DNA of 64,000 nucleotides from Sporomusa malonica (GTDB lineage: Bacteria; Bacillota; Negativicutes; Sporomusales; Sporomusaceae), in NCBI RefSeq assembly GCF_900176355.1, contig NZ_FWXI01000001.1:62001-126000 (forward strand), read 5' to 3'. Every line of letters starts with the position of its first letter. Within the stretch, counting starts at the first letter, position 1. Of this stretch, positions 43,340-52,913 are shown in pieces. The translations under genes were made by a program, and so were the position numbers. The notes beneath the pieces are model-generated. The model had not been told where the DNA came from. It did not search any database and was given only the letters and a program-made list of their open reading frames with translations.

Positions 43340-44353
43340 ATGGAGAATTCAGTACTGTCTATCTGTGATCTCGCGGTCGATCTCACTATTGGTCGCGAGA
43401 AAGCGCGGGTTTTGCATGAGGTATCGTTAACGGTGACTGGTGGCGAAATTCTGGGTCTGGTTGGCGAGTCCGGCTCCGGCAAGTCGATTACGGCGGCGGC
43501 TATTATGCAACTTCTGCCAGGCGGGAAAGCAGCTATTACCGGCGGAAGCATTAGTTTCCGCGGTCAGGAATTGACGCGGAAAACGCCGGCAGAAATGAGG
43601 AAAATTAGGGGTAAAGAGATGGCAATGATCTTTCAGGAGCCCATGACCAGCCTGAATCCGGTGTTTACCATTGGCCGACAGCTGACCGATGTGATCATGA
43701 CACATCAGGATATGAGTAAAAGGCAGGCCGAAGCACATGCGACAGCCATGCTGGAAGCTGTTCACATTCGGGAGCCAGAACGCATTTTACGGAGTTATCC
43801 TCACGAGTTGAGTGGCGGGATGCGGCAGCGGGTCATGATTGCCATTGCGTTGTCATGCTCGCCGGCGCTCTTAATCGCCGACGAGCCGACCACTGCGCTT
43901 GATGTTACCATTCAGGCGCAGATATTACGGCTGCTGCAGGAGGCTGTCAAACAAACCGGCGCTGCCGTAATTTTTATTTCCCATGACCTGGGCGTGGTTT
44001 CGCAAATCTGTGACCGGGTGGCGGTCATGTATGCCGGCGAGGTTGTGGAATGTGGCGGGACGGCTCAATTATTGCACACACCCCGGCACCCCTATACCCA
44101 AGCGCTGCTTGCTGCTATTCCAGACTTTTCCACAATGGCCGGACAACTGTCAGCCATTCCCGGAACGGTTCCGGATGTGCGCAGTATTTTGCCAGGCTGC
44201 CGGTTTCAGCCGCGTTGTTCCTGTACCCAGGATATTTGTACAGGCAAGAAACCGGAGAATATAACCGTGCGGGCCGGACATACTGTTCGCTGCTGGTTGG
44301 TAGCAGAGGAGGAAGCTGGAGATGCAGCCGTTGCTAAAACTGGATGCTGTTGA
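43340..44353 (+). CDS. ABC importer ATPase, DppD type
   Basis: 337 residues. Walker A GESGSGKS near 37-44, signature LSGGMRQR, Walker [13 protein letters not shown], and the C-terminal oligopeptide-ABC extension with clustered Cys ([17 protein letters not shown]), typical of Fe-S-like Cys sites in this subfamily. ATG 43340 is 7 nt after AGGGAGA; ATG 43334 is too close. The end overlaps the next gene by 32 nt. Confidence 0.92.
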   Translation: MENSVLSICDLAVDLTIGREKARVLHEVSLTVTGGEILGLVGESGSGKSITAAAIMQLLPGGKAAITGGSISFRGQELTRKTPAEMRKIRGKEMAMIFQEPMTSLNPVFTIGRQLTDVIMTHQDMSKRQAEAHATAMLEAVHIREPERILRSYPHELSGGMRQRVMIAIALSCSPALLIADEPTTALDVTIQAQILRLLQEAVKQTGAAVIFISHDLGVVSQICDRVAVMYAGEVVECGGTAQLLHTPRHPYTQALLAAIPDFSTMAGQLSAIPGTVPDVRSILPGCRFQPRCSCTQDICTGKKPENITVRAGHTVRCWLVAEEEAGDAAVAKTGCC

Positions 44354-45287
44354 AAAACATTTTGTAAAGAAAACATATCTGGGCAAAGAAAGTATCTTCC
44401 GGGCGGTCGACGGGGTAACACTTGCTGTCAATAAAGGCGATACCCTTGGCATTGTCGGGGAATCCGGCTGCGGGAAAAGTACGCTGGCCAATTTGATCGT
44501 CCGTTTGGAAGAGCCTACAGGCGGGCGGATCTTTCTGGAGGGGGTAGAAATATCTCATCTGCCGGAAGCCAGGCTGCGACCTTTACGTCCGCGCATACAG
44601 ATTATTTTTCAGGATCCTTACTCTTCCCTAAATCCGCGAATGAATGTTGAACAAATCATTACCGAGCCGATGCGTGTTCTGGGAAAATGGACTCAGGACG
44701 ACATGCGCGGCAAAGCGGTATCACTGCTAAACCTTGTCGGACTGACCAGTGATCATTTGCGCAGGTACCCGCATGAATTCAGTGGCGGACAGCGTCAGCG
44801 GCTGTCTATTGCGCGGGCTTTAACGACTGAACCGGAAATATTGATTCTGGATGAGCCAACATCGGCTCTGGACGTATCGGTACAGGCACAGGTTTTGAAT
44901 CTGTTGCAGCAGTTGCAAAAAAAGCTGGGATTGACTTATGTTTTTATATCCCATAATTTGGCAGTGGTAAAATATGTAGCCAATCGCGCGGCAGTCATGT
45001 ACCTGGGTAAGATCCTTGAAACAGGCAAGGCTGATGACATCATGCTCAATCCGGTTCATCCGTACACCCAGGAGTTAATCAGTGCTGTACCTGCCATCGG
45101 CAAACCTTTAGCCTCAAATCGTCCGGATTGCGGGAACGAAAGCAATAAAAAACAGGTAAGTTCCGGTTGTTTGTACCGCTTACGGTGCAGGCAGGCGTCC
45201 AGTGTTTGCAGTCAGGTTATGCCTGAGCTTCAGGATTGCGGTCCCGATCATCAGGTTGCTTGTTGGGAGGTTGGAAGAAATGCGTAA
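44322..45287 (+). CDS. ABC importer ATPase, DppF type
   Basis: 321 residues. Walker A GESGCGKST, signature FSGGQRQRLSIARAL, Walker B ILILDEPTSALD, and a C-terminal Cys cluster (SSGCLYRLRCRQASSVC). It pairs with the DppD-type ATPase. Starts inside the previous gene with GAGGAGGAAGCTGGAG as RBS; its end overlaps the peptidase gene by 8 nt. Confidence 0.92.
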   Translation: MQPLLKLDAVEKHFVKKTYLGKESIFRAVDGVTLAVNKGDTLGIVGESGCGKSTLANLIVRLEEPTGGRIFLEGVEISHLPEARLRPLRPRIQIIFQDPYSSLNPRMNVEQIITEPMRVLGKWTQDDMRGKAVSLLNLVGLTSDHLRRYPHEFSGGQRQRLSIARALTTEPEILILDEPTSALDVSVQAQVLNLLQQLQKKLGLTYVFISHNLAVVKYVANRAAVMYLGKILETGKADDIMLNPVHPYTQELISAVPAIGKPLASNRPDCGNESNKKQVSSGCLYRLRCRQASSVCSQVMPELQDCGPDHQVACWEVGRNA

Positions 45288-46191
45288 ATTACGGGAGAAT
45301 CTGGTTGCATCCTTGCAAGGGGGCGGCGTTCCGGTAGGGCGGGTAGCTGTCTGTTATCAAAGCCAAAAAGCATTGGCCCAAACCATAGCCGGTTTGCTGC
45401 CTTATCCCACACTGTTAATCAACAGCCTGGCCAGTTTTAACGAAGAATCCGGTCTGGATGGTGTTAGTCACGCCATTGAACTGTACGAGCCAGAGGCACC
45501 CGGATATGATCTGTGCCGCCGGCAACGCAACCGGATGCAAAGCGCCGGTTGCCGGATCGTGTCCTTGTTTGACTGGCGTGATGACTATTTGCAGGATGAC
45601 TTCTGGGGTATCACCGATTATAATATTCTGGCGCAGCAACTGGAGATAATAAAACGGGAACTTAGTAAAGTGGATTCCTTCCATATTACATCTGAATTAG
45701 GTACCGACATCACTTTTTCGGTCAGAGGGCGTTCCTGGATTATTGCCAATGGCTTTTGCCGCAATGACGGGCTGGCGCAGATGCCTGACGGAGAGATTTA
45801 TACCTGTCCTGTTGAGGATACCTTTACGGGAGTTATCGTCATTGATGGTACTGTCAGCCGTTCCTGGCTGCCCCGGGAGCCACAGCGCCTTGAATTTAAG
45901 TGTGGCAAACTTGTTGATTGTTCACCGCAGTTTGCAGAATATATTAAGCCGCACGGTCCGGACATTTATCTCATCGGCGAATTCGCCCTTGGGCTCAACC
46001 CGGACCACCGACAGGTCGTTCGCAATATTTCCGTCGATGAGAAAGCTGCAGGCACTGTGCATTTTGCTCTTGGTGACAGCTATAATCTGGGGAAGAACAA
46101 GTGTATTTGTCATGTCGATATGGTAGTTCGCAATCCCCGTATTGAAACCACACCTTATGTTAAGTTGCCTTATTTTGAAAGCAATGCGTGA
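45280..46191 (+). CDS. Peptidase M29-like (aminopeptidase T family) protein
   Basis: 303 residues. The C-terminal half carries the M29 pattern: GEFALGLNPDHR, then DEKAAGTVHFALGDS and a final ICHVDMVV (Glu, His and Asp metal ligands). The N-terminal half is unusual and shorter than in classical 400-residue members. The same fold includes non-peptidase dioxygenases such as NicX. Coupled to the importer ATPase by an 8-nt overlap, it probably trims the imported peptide or opens the imported ligand. Confidence 0.72.
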   Translation: MRKLRENLVASLQGGGVPVGRVAVCYQSQKALAQTIAGLLPYPTLLINSLASFNEESGLDGVSHAIELYEPEAPGYDLCRRQRNRMQSAGCRIVSLFDWRDDYLQDDFWGITDYNILAQQLEIIKRELSKVDSFHITSELGTDITFSVRGRSWIIANGFCRNDGLAQMPDGEIYTCPVEDTFTGVIVIDGTVSRSWLPREPQRLEFKCGKLVDCSPQFAEYIKPHGPDIYLIGEFALGLNPDHRQVVRNISVDEKAAGTVHFALGDSYNLGKNKCICHVDMVVRNPRIETTPYVKLPYFESNA

Positions 46192-46263
46192 AGTGAAGCA
46201 GCGCATACCATGATGCCTGAAGCCGCGGGAAAATGGTATGCGCCAAATAAAACTAGCTAGTGG

Positions 46264-46812
46264 GTGAAGGCTTTGCAACTAGGGGAAAAAATACGGAATC
46301 TGCGCAAGGAACAAAAGTGCACTATCGAGCAGCTTGCTCAGATGGCAGACCTGAGCTCCGGTTTGATCAGCCAAATGGAACGGGATATTATTGTACCCTC
46401 AGTATGGTCGCTCTGGAAGGTAGCAAAGGCATTGAATGTTCATATTAACTACTTTTTTGACGAGTATGAGATGGATAATCCGGTTGTTCGCAAAGATGAG
46501 AGAAAAAAAATCATCCTGCCTAAATCCAATGTTACTTATGAATTGCTGAGTCCCCATTTAAACAGAAAGATGGAATTCTTACTGATAAAAATCGAGCCAG
46601 GAATGGAAAATTTTGATGAGCTAATTTGCCATGAGGGTGAGGAATGCGGCTATATGCTGCAAGGAATCATGAAAATTCGCTGGGGCAGTAAAGAATATAT
46701 CCTGCATGAAGGGGACAGTATTTATCTGGACAGCACCGTGCCACACCGCTTTATCAATATCGGCGATGTGACCGCAATTTCCATATGGACCATGACGCCG
46801 CCGACTTTCTAA
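46264..46812 (+). CDS. XRE-cupin transcriptional regulator
   Basis: 182 residues: N-terminal HTH_3 (about 3-60: IRNLRKEQKCTIEQLAQMA, SGLISQMERDIIVPSVWSL) and a C-terminal cupin_2 domain (ICHEGEECGYMLQGIMKIRW, HEGDSIYLDSTVPHRF). Such regulators often control amine, amino-acid or peptide catabolism. Start is uncertain between GTG 46264 and TTG 46273; the latter has AAGG at suitable spacing. It probably regulates the peptide ABC operon just upstream. Confidence 0.88.
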   Translation: MKALQLGEKIRNLRKEQKCTIEQLAQMADLSSGLISQMERDIIVPSVWSLWKVAKALNVHINYFFDEYEMDNPVVRKDERKKIILPKSNVTYELLSPHLNRKMEFLLIKIEPGMENFDELICHEGEECGYMLQGIMKIRWGSKEYILHEGDSIYLDSTVPHRFINIGDVTAISIWTMTPPTF

Positions 46813-46831
46813 TGACCCACACTCCTTTTCT

Positions 46832-47977
46832 TTACGCTTCCAGCGCCTGCGCTAAATCTGCGATAATATCATCAACATCTTCTATGCCTACCGACAAACG
46901 CAGCAGACAATCACTGATGCCTAACCGCTGAAGGATTTCGGCTGGAATATCGGCATGGGTTTGCACCGCCGGGAAGGTAATTAAGGATTCGACACCGCCT
47001 AAGCTTTCGGCAAATTGGAGAATTTTTACTTTACGCAGCACTTGTTCAGGCAGACGAGGATGATCTACGACAAAAGACAGCATGCCGCCGTAGCCTGTGG
47101 CCTGGGCGTCCTGTATTTCTTTGCCTGGATGATCTGGCAGTCCCGGGTAATAAACTTTGGTAACGCTTGGATGAGAGGTAAGCCATTTGGCGACAGCCAG
47201 CGCGTTTTCTTCATGCTGGCGTAATCTAAGGGCCAGGGTTTTCAGGCCGCGCAGCAGCAGCCAACTGTCCTGCGGCCCAAGAACAGCGCCAACAGCATTC
47301 TGGACAAAGCCAATTCTTTCACAGAGAGCAGCATCTTTGGCTACAACAAGGCCACAGATGACATCGTTATGGCCTGATAAATATTTGGAACCGCTGTGAA
47401 CTACTATGTCAGCGCCAAGGGGTAGAGGACGTTGAAAATAGGGAGACAAAAAGGTGTTGTCAACAATAACATGAATGGGAGTTTCACTGCTTTTCCGGGC
47501 GAGAGCAACAATGGCTTTTATATCAGCGATTTTCATCAGTGGATTTGTCGGAGTTTCAAGCAGAATGGCTTTGGTTGCTGGCAGAATTGCCTGTTGTACT
47601 TGGGTGATGTCGCCGGTATCGACAAAAGTAGCAGTGAGGCCAAACTGGGTAAATATTTTGTCCAGAATACGGTATGTCCCGCCATAACAGTCTTCTGTTA
47701 TGATGATGTGATCGCCAGGACGATAAAGCATAAGTATGGACGTAATGGCCGCCATGCCAGAGGCAAAGGCAAAGCCGGCGTGGCCTTCTTCAAGATTCGC
47801 TACAGCTTCTTCTACTGCTTTACGGGTTGGATTTTGACTACGGGAATAGTCATAGCCTGTGCTCCGGCCAAGCTCAGGGTGACGGAAGGTAGCTGTCTGG
47901 TAAATAGGAGTGCTGATGGCACCTGTTGTTTTGTCAGTAACCAGACCGGCTTGAACGACTTTAGTTGCAAATTTCAT
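46832..47977 (-). CDS. Cys/Met-metabolism PLP enzyme (cystathionine gamma-synthase/lyase type)
   Basis: 381 residues. PLP lysine Lys198 in VVHSGSKYLSGHND; GYDYSRSQNPTRKAVE near 41-56; SLGGVESLITFPA near the C-terminus. The family includes cystathionine gamma-synthase, gamma-lyase and O-acetylhomoserine sulfhydrylase, which sequence alone does not separate here. Control by a SAM-I riboswitch favours a methionine-forming role. ATG 47977 is chosen: GAGGAG lies 9 nt upstream, while ATG 47986 overlaps the site. Confidence 0.88.
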   Translation of the reverse strand: MKFATKVVQAGLVTDKTTGAISTPIYQTATFRHPELGRSTGYDYSRSQNPTRKAVEEAVANLEEGHAGFAFASGMAAITSILMLYRPGDHIIITEDCYGGTYRILDKIFTQFGLTATFVDTGDITQVQQAILPATKAILLETPTNPLMKIADIKAIVALARKSSETPIHVIVDNTFLSPYFQRPLPLGADIVVHSGSKYLSGHNDVICGLVVAKDAALCERIGFVQNAVGAVLGPQDSWLLLRGLKTLALRLRQHEENALAVAKWLTSHPSVTKVYYPGLPDHPGKEIQDAQATGYGGMLSFVVDHPRLPEQVLRKVKILQFAESLGGVESLITFPAVQTHADIPAEILQRLGISDCLLRLSVGIEDVDDIIADLAQALEA

Positions 47978-48005
47978 AATGATCATCTCCTCGTATAATA
48001 ATGGC

Positions 48006-48041
48006 AGACAAAAAGCAGCTCTTCCACAAGAAGAGCTGCTT
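48006..48041 (-). terminator. Expression-platform terminator of the SAM riboswitch
   Basis: AAGCAGCTCTTC (48013-48024) pairs with GAAGAGCTGCTT (48030-48041), 12 bp. On the minus strand TTTTTGTC follows. It lies between aptamer and start codon and gives transcription-termination control. Confidence 0.88.
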
Positions 48042-48054
48042 ATATACGCTGATA

Positions 48055-48152
48055 ACTCATCTTCCGGATTGCTCCGCTGGATTTAGCACCTTGCGTAAAC
48101 GCTGGTTGCTGGGTATCATAGGGCCAGTCCCTCTACCACTCTTGATAAGTTT
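48055..48152 (-). ncRNA. SAM-I (S-box) riboswitch
   Basis: The minus strand reads CTTATCAAGAG, GGTAGAGGGACTGGCCC, ATGACACCC-like GATACCCAGCAACC, then AAGGTGCTAAATCC and AGATGAG, the full set of S-box conserved blocks in order. P1 pairs ACTTATC with GATGAGT. A terminator follows, then the transsulfuration enzyme. High SAM should stop transcription. Confidence 0.95.
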
Positions 48153-48315
48153 GTATTCAATTATTGGATATCATTTTGTCATAATTATTAACATTTGTCA
48201 ATATACATTTGGTCGTGGTGGATTATGTTCTTCTTATTGACGCCAGTTCGAAAACCATATATCATAATTTCAAAAGGAAACATCTGTTTTGGGGAATATA
48301 GGAGGCCGTGATACT

Positions 48316-49362
48316 ATGACTGATGTGACAGATATTCAGGCGTTAATCAAAAAAGCCGAAACAACCCATGAACTTTCTAAGAGTGAAATTGTTACGCTAT
48401 TAACAGATAATCAATATGTAGATGAGTTTTTTGCGGCCGCGGATCGGGTGCGGCGAAAATATGTGGGTGATGAAGTCCACCTGCGCGGCCTGATTGAGTT
48501 TTCGAATATTTGTAAACAGAACTGCCTATATTGTGGACTTAGGCGTGATAATAAAAAGGTAGATCGTTACCGGCTGGACACTGATACTATTCTTGATTTT
48601 GCCGTCAAAGCTAAATCCTACGGCTACCGCACAGTAGTACTCCAGTCTGGTGAAGATGAATGTTTTGACGTTGATACTATGGTCAACATTATTAAGAAAA
48701 TTAAAGAGCTTGGCTTAGCGATAACCCTTAGTGTGGGTGAAAAGCCCCGAGAAGTGTACCAGGCATATCGCGAAGCTGGCGCTGATCGATATCTTCTCAG
48801 AATTGAGACTACAGACAAAGGCCTTTACGAAAAATTAGATCCGGGTATGAGCTGGGATAACCGGGTGCGGTGTCTGAAGGATATCAAAGAACTGGGTTTT
48901 GAATTGGGTACAGGCTGCTTGGTCGGTATTCCGGGACAAACAATTGAGTCATTGGCTGACGATATTCTTTTCTTTAAAAAGATGGACGCTGATATGATAG
49001 GGGTAGGACCGTTTATTCCTAATCCTGATACGCCGCTTGCTGCTGAAATTGGTGGTACTTTTGAGCTAAGCACCAAAGTTATGGCGATGACCCGCCTGCT
49101 ATTGCCTGATATTAATATTCCGGCGACTACGGCGATGGAATCGCTCAATCCCCAGGGCCGGGTGCTAGCGCTGCAGCGTGGCGCCAATGTGGTAATGCCT
49201 AATGTTACTGAGGGTGAGTATCGCCAAATGTATCTTTTGTATCCTGGAAAGATATGTATTAATGACACGCCAGCTCACTGCCGGTCTTGCATTACCGGCA
49301 AAATTCAGGGCATTGGTCGAAAAGTCTCTGAGACGCATGGATTCAGGGAAAAACGCGCGTAG
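48316..49362 (+). CDS. hydE: [FeFe]-hydrogenase maturase HydE (radical SAM)
   Basis: 348 residues, the normal HydE length. Radical-SAM cluster motif CKQNCLYC (Cys66, Cys70, Cys73), followed by QSGEDECFD, GIPGQTIESLADDI, GVGPFIPNPDTPLA and TTAMESLNPQGR, all typical of HydE rather than biotin synthase. It helps build the dithiomethylamine-bearing H-cluster precursor. No HydF, HydG or hydrogenase gene is in the window. ATG 48316 follows AGGAGGCCGTGATACT. Confidence 0.9.
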   Translation: MTDVTDIQALIKKAETTHELSKSEIVTLLTDNQYVDEFFAAADRVRRKYVGDEVHLRGLIEFSNICKQNCLYCGLRRDNKKVDRYRLDTDTILDFAVKAKSYGYRTVVLQSGEDECFDVDTMVNIIKKIKELGLAITLSVGEKPREVYQAYREAGADRYLLRIETTDKGLYEKLDPGMSWDNRVRCLKDIKELGFELGTGCLVGIPGQTIESLADDILFFKKMDADMIGVGPFIPNPDTPLAAEIGGTFELSTKVMAMTRLLLPDINIPATTAMESLNPQGRVLALQRGANVVMPNVTEGEYRQMYLLYPGKICINDTPAHCRSCITGKIQGIGRKVSETHGFREKRA

Positions 49363-49387
49363 TAGAGCAAATGGAGGAAATATCTTA

Positions 49388-49753
49388 ATGACTAAACAGG
49401 AAACTGTGAGCATAAGCAAGCATTTTACTGAAGCCGGACTTGAGCTTATTGAGCAAGCGGTGCAAGATATTACTTTTGGCTCGCTTACTTTAGTAGTCCA
49501 AGACTCCAAAGTAATTCAAATTGAGAAGCTGGAAAAAATCCGGATTTGTGACCAACAGCCTAAAGCGGCCAGCAAAACAGTCACGCAAGTGGCAGTTGGG
49601 GCCGCTTTGCGGACACGGATTTTACAATCTGTAAGCGGCATGGAGTATGGCAAGGTTGCGATCCAAATTCAGTCTGGCCAAATTACACAGGTTGAGCGAA
49701 CAGAAAAATATCGAGTAGGTAAATTTATGGGGCTTAACGGTGAAGGAATCTAA
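49388..49753 (+). CDS. Tandem DUF2292 (YezD-like) protein
   Basis: 121 residues made of two similar halves: VQDITFGSLTLVVQDSKVIQ then KLEKIRI, and VSGMEYGKVAIQIQSGQITQ then RTEKYRV. Each half fits DUF2292, which is usually a single unit of about 60 residues. Function is unknown. It follows hydE after 25 nt with ATGGAGGAAAT as RBS, so the two genes are probably co-expressed. Confidence 0.72.
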   Translation: MTKQETVSISKHFTEAGLELIEQAVQDITFGSLTLVVQDSKVIQIEKLEKIRICDQQPKAASKTVTQVAVGAALRTRILQSVSGMEYGKVAIQIQSGQITQVERTEKYRVGKFMGLNGEGI

Positions 49754-49791
49754 AACTGTATATTAGAGGGCTGATTGGTTATTACATTAGA

Positions 49792-49829
49792 GGCCGAGGA
49801 CTGTTTTTTCACAACAGCCTCGGTCTTTT
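49792..49829 (+). terminator. Terminator after hydE-DUF2292
   Basis: CCGAGG (49794-49799) pairs with CCTCGG (49818-49823), and CTGTT (49801-49805) with AACAG (49813-49817), with one bulged A; TCTTTT follows. Confidence 0.8.
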
Positions 49830-49954
49830 GGCTATTTAGAGGAGGTATTAGAGTTTTTGCAGTTGAAGAGTATACCAAATAGATTTTGACACTAAAGGTC
49901 ATCATGGCGGTATAATTAAAGCATAGAAACTATAAACAAGTGAGGAATTCGGGT

Positions 49955-51148
49955 ATGGAAAATAAGAAAACGGTATTTGACTTCGATACAATCATCCCCC
50001 GCCGGGGAACTGGCAGCAGTAAATGGGATGCGGTGGAAAAAGTATTTGGCAGTCGGGATGTGCTACCACTATGGGTCGCCGATATGGATTTTGCCACGCC
50101 CGCTGCTGTAACAACCAAGTTGCTGGAGCGGGCGCAGCATCCTATCTATGCTTATAATACACATGAGGCACCGCTCTATCAGTCATTTATTGACTGGGTC
50201 AAACATCGGCATCATTGGGAGATTGAACAAGACTGGATTTTACTGGCTCCGGGCGTTGTTCCGTCAATCATCCTGTCTATTTTAGCCTTGTCAGATCCAG
50301 GAGATGGCGTTATTATTCAACCACCAGTATATCCACCATTTTTTGCTTCCATCAAGGATAATGACCGGAAGATTGTGGAGAATCCGCTGATTGTTAAGAA
50401 TGGCCGTTATGAGATTGATTTTGATGATCTGGAGCAGAAGCTGGCCGATCCCCAAAATAAGTTATTGCTGTTCTGCAGCCCGCATAATCCGGTTGGCCGG
50501 GTATGGAGCAAGGCAGAACTGGAAAAAATATATGAACTCTGCCAAAAATACCAGGTCAATATCCTGTCAGATGAAATCCACAATGATCTGGTTTACGGGG
50601 AGCAGCAGCATACTGTTTTTGCCTCACTTGGCATGCCGGTGGCTAAAGAGACTGTTACTTTTATGGCTGCCAGTAAAACATTTAATATCGCGGGGCTTAA
50701 TTTCTCGTTTATCGTCGTTCCCTGCAAGCGCAGACGGGCTTTAATCAGTTCCTGGTTTGCCAAATTGCATATTAACCGCAACAATCTTTTTGGTGCAGTT
50801 GCCACCGAAACCGCCTACAGGGAAGGTGAGGCATGGCTGGATTCTTTGTTGCAGTATCTTGAGGGGAACGCTGACACTGTAGTCGAGTTTGTCCGGAACC
50901 GGCTGCCTGGTGTCAAAGTAGTCAAACCTGAGGGTACTTTTTTGGCATGGCTGGATTTTCGCGACTATTTTACCAATGCCAAAGATCTTGAAGAGTTTCT
51001 TGTACATAAAGCAAGAGTGGGACTTAATCCAGGCAAAAATTTTGGGAGCCAGGGAGAAGGCTTTGCCAGGCTAAACTTTGCTACCCAGCGCAGTGTGCTG
51101 CTGGAGGGATTAACTAGGATAGAAAAGGCGCTTCAGGCAATTAAATAG
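49955..51148 (+). CDS. patB: MalY/PatB-type C-S beta-lyase aminotransferase
   Basis: 397 residues of fold-type I PLP enzymes. PLP lysine Lys241 in AASKTFNIAGL; LPLWVADMDFATP near 37-49 and YAYNTHEAPLYQSF near 65-78 are hallmarks of PatB/MalY; DEIHNDLVY near 206-214. It cleaves cystathionine or cysteine conjugates to give a thiol or sulfide. GAGGAATTCGGGT precedes ATG 49955. Together with the transsulfuration enzyme it fits a methionine/cysteine interconversion set. Confidence 0.87.
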   Translation: MENKKTVFDFDTIIPRRGTGSSKWDAVEKVFGSRDVLPLWVADMDFATPAAVTTKLLERAQHPIYAYNTHEAPLYQSFIDWVKHRHHWEIEQDWILLAPGVVPSIILSILALSDPGDGVIIQPPVYPPFFASIKDNDRKIVENPLIVKNGRYEIDFDDLEQKLADPQNKLLLFCSPHNPVGRVWSKAELEKIYELCQKYQVNILSDEIHNDLVYGEQQHTVFASLGMPVAKETVTFMAASKTFNIAGLNFSFIVVPCKRRRALISSWFAKLHINRNNLFGAVATETAYREGEAWLDSLLQYLEGNADTVVEFVRNRLPGVKVVKPEGTFLAWLDFRDYFTNAKDLEEFLVHKARVGLNPGKNFGSQGEGFARLNFATQRSVLLEGLTRIEKALQAIK

Positions 51149-51277
51149 CCAACCAGGTAGTATACAAACCGATACTATGGCACAAATTAGTGCGTACTTG
51201 TGCATTGAAATCCGAAAGGATAAGATGATAATAGGGATTTATTTCCTATAAGTAAGTACAACGAGGGAGGTTTCTGG

Positions 51278-52294
51278 ATGCCCTATTTACTGGAACCATT
51301 ACAGATCGGGTCTTTAAACTTGACCAACCGCCTGGTTATGCCGCCAATGGCTACTTCCAAGGCTGCACCGGATGGTAAGATCAGCCCAGCCATCCTTGAG
51401 TATTATAATGAAAAGACAGCCGGTGGTTATCTCTCGCTGGTCATCATTGAGCACAGTTTTATACAGCAGGCAGGGAAAGCCAGTGAGAATCAGCTGTCTG
51501 TCGCTGACGACAGTGTCGTTGAAGGCTTAAAAGAACTGGCAGCCGTTATCCATCGTAATGGGGCCACAGCTGTAATGCAAATCAATCACGCCGGGAGTGC
51601 GGCAGACAAGGCAGTAACCGGTGTTACTCCGGTTGGGCCATCGGCTGTGAAGAATCCCCGTAAGGGTGGAGTGCCTCATGAGCTTACCCGGGAGGAGATT
51701 GGCGCGATTGTTGCAGACTTTGGTGCCGCAGCAGGGCGGGTAAAGGAAGCAGGCTTTGACGGCGTGGAAATCCACTCAGCGCATGGCTATTTTCTCAATC
51801 AGTTTTTCTCACCACTGACTAACAGGCGCTCTGATGAATATGGCGGAGATGTGTTAGGGCGAATCAGGATTCACCTGCAAGTTATCGAAGCTGTCCGAGC
51901 GGCTGTTGGTCAGGATTTCCCCATTCTCCTCAGGCTGGGAGCTTCTGACTATGTAGACGGAGGAACCACCGCTGCCGACAGTCAAATTGCCGCCAGGGCC
52001 TTTGCCGAAGCCAGTGTCAATGTCATTGATATTTCCGGCGGCTTCTCGGGCTATATTGTCCCGGGAAACAATGAACAGGGCTATTTCGCTCCACTCAGTA
52101 CAGCGGTTAAAGAAGTTGTCTCGATCCCGGTAATACTTACCGGCGGTATTACTGAAGCACAGGCGGCAGAACAATTACTGGCAGCGGGCAAAGCAGACCT
52201 CATCGGTGTCGGCAGGGCAGTTTTTCAGGACTCCTTATGGGCGCAAAAGGCTGTTAATTTGATAAGCAGGGGGTATTCAGATGGCAACAAATGA
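51278..52294 (+). CDS. NADH:flavin oxidoreductase, old yellow enzyme family
   Basis: 338 residues, a single FMN TIM barrel. Signatures: LTNRLVMPPMAT near 15-26, MQINHAGSAAD near 100-110, GVEIHSAHGYFLNQFFSPLT near 165-185 and GGITEAQAAEQLLAAGKADL near the C-terminus. It lacks the C-terminal Fe-S/FAD domains of enoate reductases, so it is the short YqjM-like form. Overlaps the next gene by 14 nt. RBS GAGGGAGGTTTCTGG. Confidence 0.9.
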   Translation: MPYLLEPLQIGSLNLTNRLVMPPMATSKAAPDGKISPAILEYYNEKTAGGYLSLVIIEHSFIQQAGKASENQLSVADDSVVEGLKELAAVIHRNGATAVMQINHAGSAADKAVTGVTPVGPSAVKNPRKGGVPHELTREEIGAIVADFGAAAGRVKEAGFDGVEIHSAHGYFLNQFFSPLTNRRSDEYGGDVLGRIRIHLQVIEAVRAAVGQDFPILLRLGASDYVDGGTTAADSQIAARAFAEASVNVIDISGGFSGYIVPGNNEQGYFAPLSTAVKEVVSIPVILTGGITEAQAAEQLLAAGKADLIGVGRAVFQDSLWAQKAVNLISRGYSDGNK

Positions 52295-52847
52295 GGTTTT
52301 AACAACAATTAAAAAGCGGCGAAGCATACGTGGTTTTAAAGAAGACCAAATAACAGATGAGGAGTTGCAGACTGTCTTGGAAGCTGGGATTTACGCCCCC
52401 AGTGCGGGGAACCAGCAACTTTGGCATTTTACAGTCATTCAAGACAAGCAATTGCTGGATCAATTAAATGTTAGTGCTAAAGCAGGTGCGGCTCAAATCG
52501 ATAATGAGCATATTCAACAGATTGCAAAAAATGAAAAGTTTAATATATTCTACGGAGCTCCAACCGTAGTGCTTGTTTCCGGCAAGGAGGATGGTATGGT
52601 CATTGAAGCCGATTGTGCGGCGGCTACTCAAAATATGTTGTTAGCCGCTGAATCCATCGGTCTTGGCGCATGCTGGGTCAATCTCATTTTATTCGCCTTC
52701 AGCGGCGAGCAAGGGGAACAATATAAACAGAAGCTAGGTGTTCCGGCGGGATATAAATCATTTTCTTCGGTGGTGCTGGGCTATAAGAAAATCGAACCGG
52801 TAAATGCACCCCCCAGAAAAGAAAATGTGATAAATTATATCAAATAG
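52281..52847 (+). CDS. Nitroreductase-family flavoprotein 1
   Basis: 188 residues: TIKKRRSIRGFKEDQITDEE near 8-27 (FMN phosphate contacts), YAPSAGNQQLWHF near 38-50, then an AATQNMLLAAESIGLGACW helix. Reduces nitro, quinone or enone groups or acts in dehalogenation/dehydrogenation; the substrate is unknown. It is translationally coupled to the old yellow enzyme gene. A 21-bp terminator follows. Confidence 0.9.
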   Translation: MATNEVLTTIKKRRSIRGFKEDQITDEELQTVLEAGIYAPSAGNQQLWHFTVIQDKQLLDQLNVSAKAGAAQIDNEHIQQIAKNEKFNIFYGAPTVVLVSGKEDGMVIEADCAAATQNMLLAAESIGLGACWVNLILFAFSGEQGEQYKQKLGVPAGYKSFSSVVLGYKKIEPVNAPPRKENVINYIK

Positions 52848-52913
52848 CCTAGTTTTGAATATATGGCTAATGGAAACTCGAATATCATCAAATGGACATG
52901 TAAGCTGACTGCC

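Noticed and set aside
46264-46448. Overlapping plus-strand frame at 46260-46448
   Set aside because: It is an alternative frame of the XRE-cupin regulator with no conserved motif.
49768-49829. GCTGA near 49770 before a terminator, possible fourth leader unit
   Set aside because: No 4-bp hairpin follows GCTGA and no gene is attenuated; it is the 3' terminator of hydE-DUF2292.
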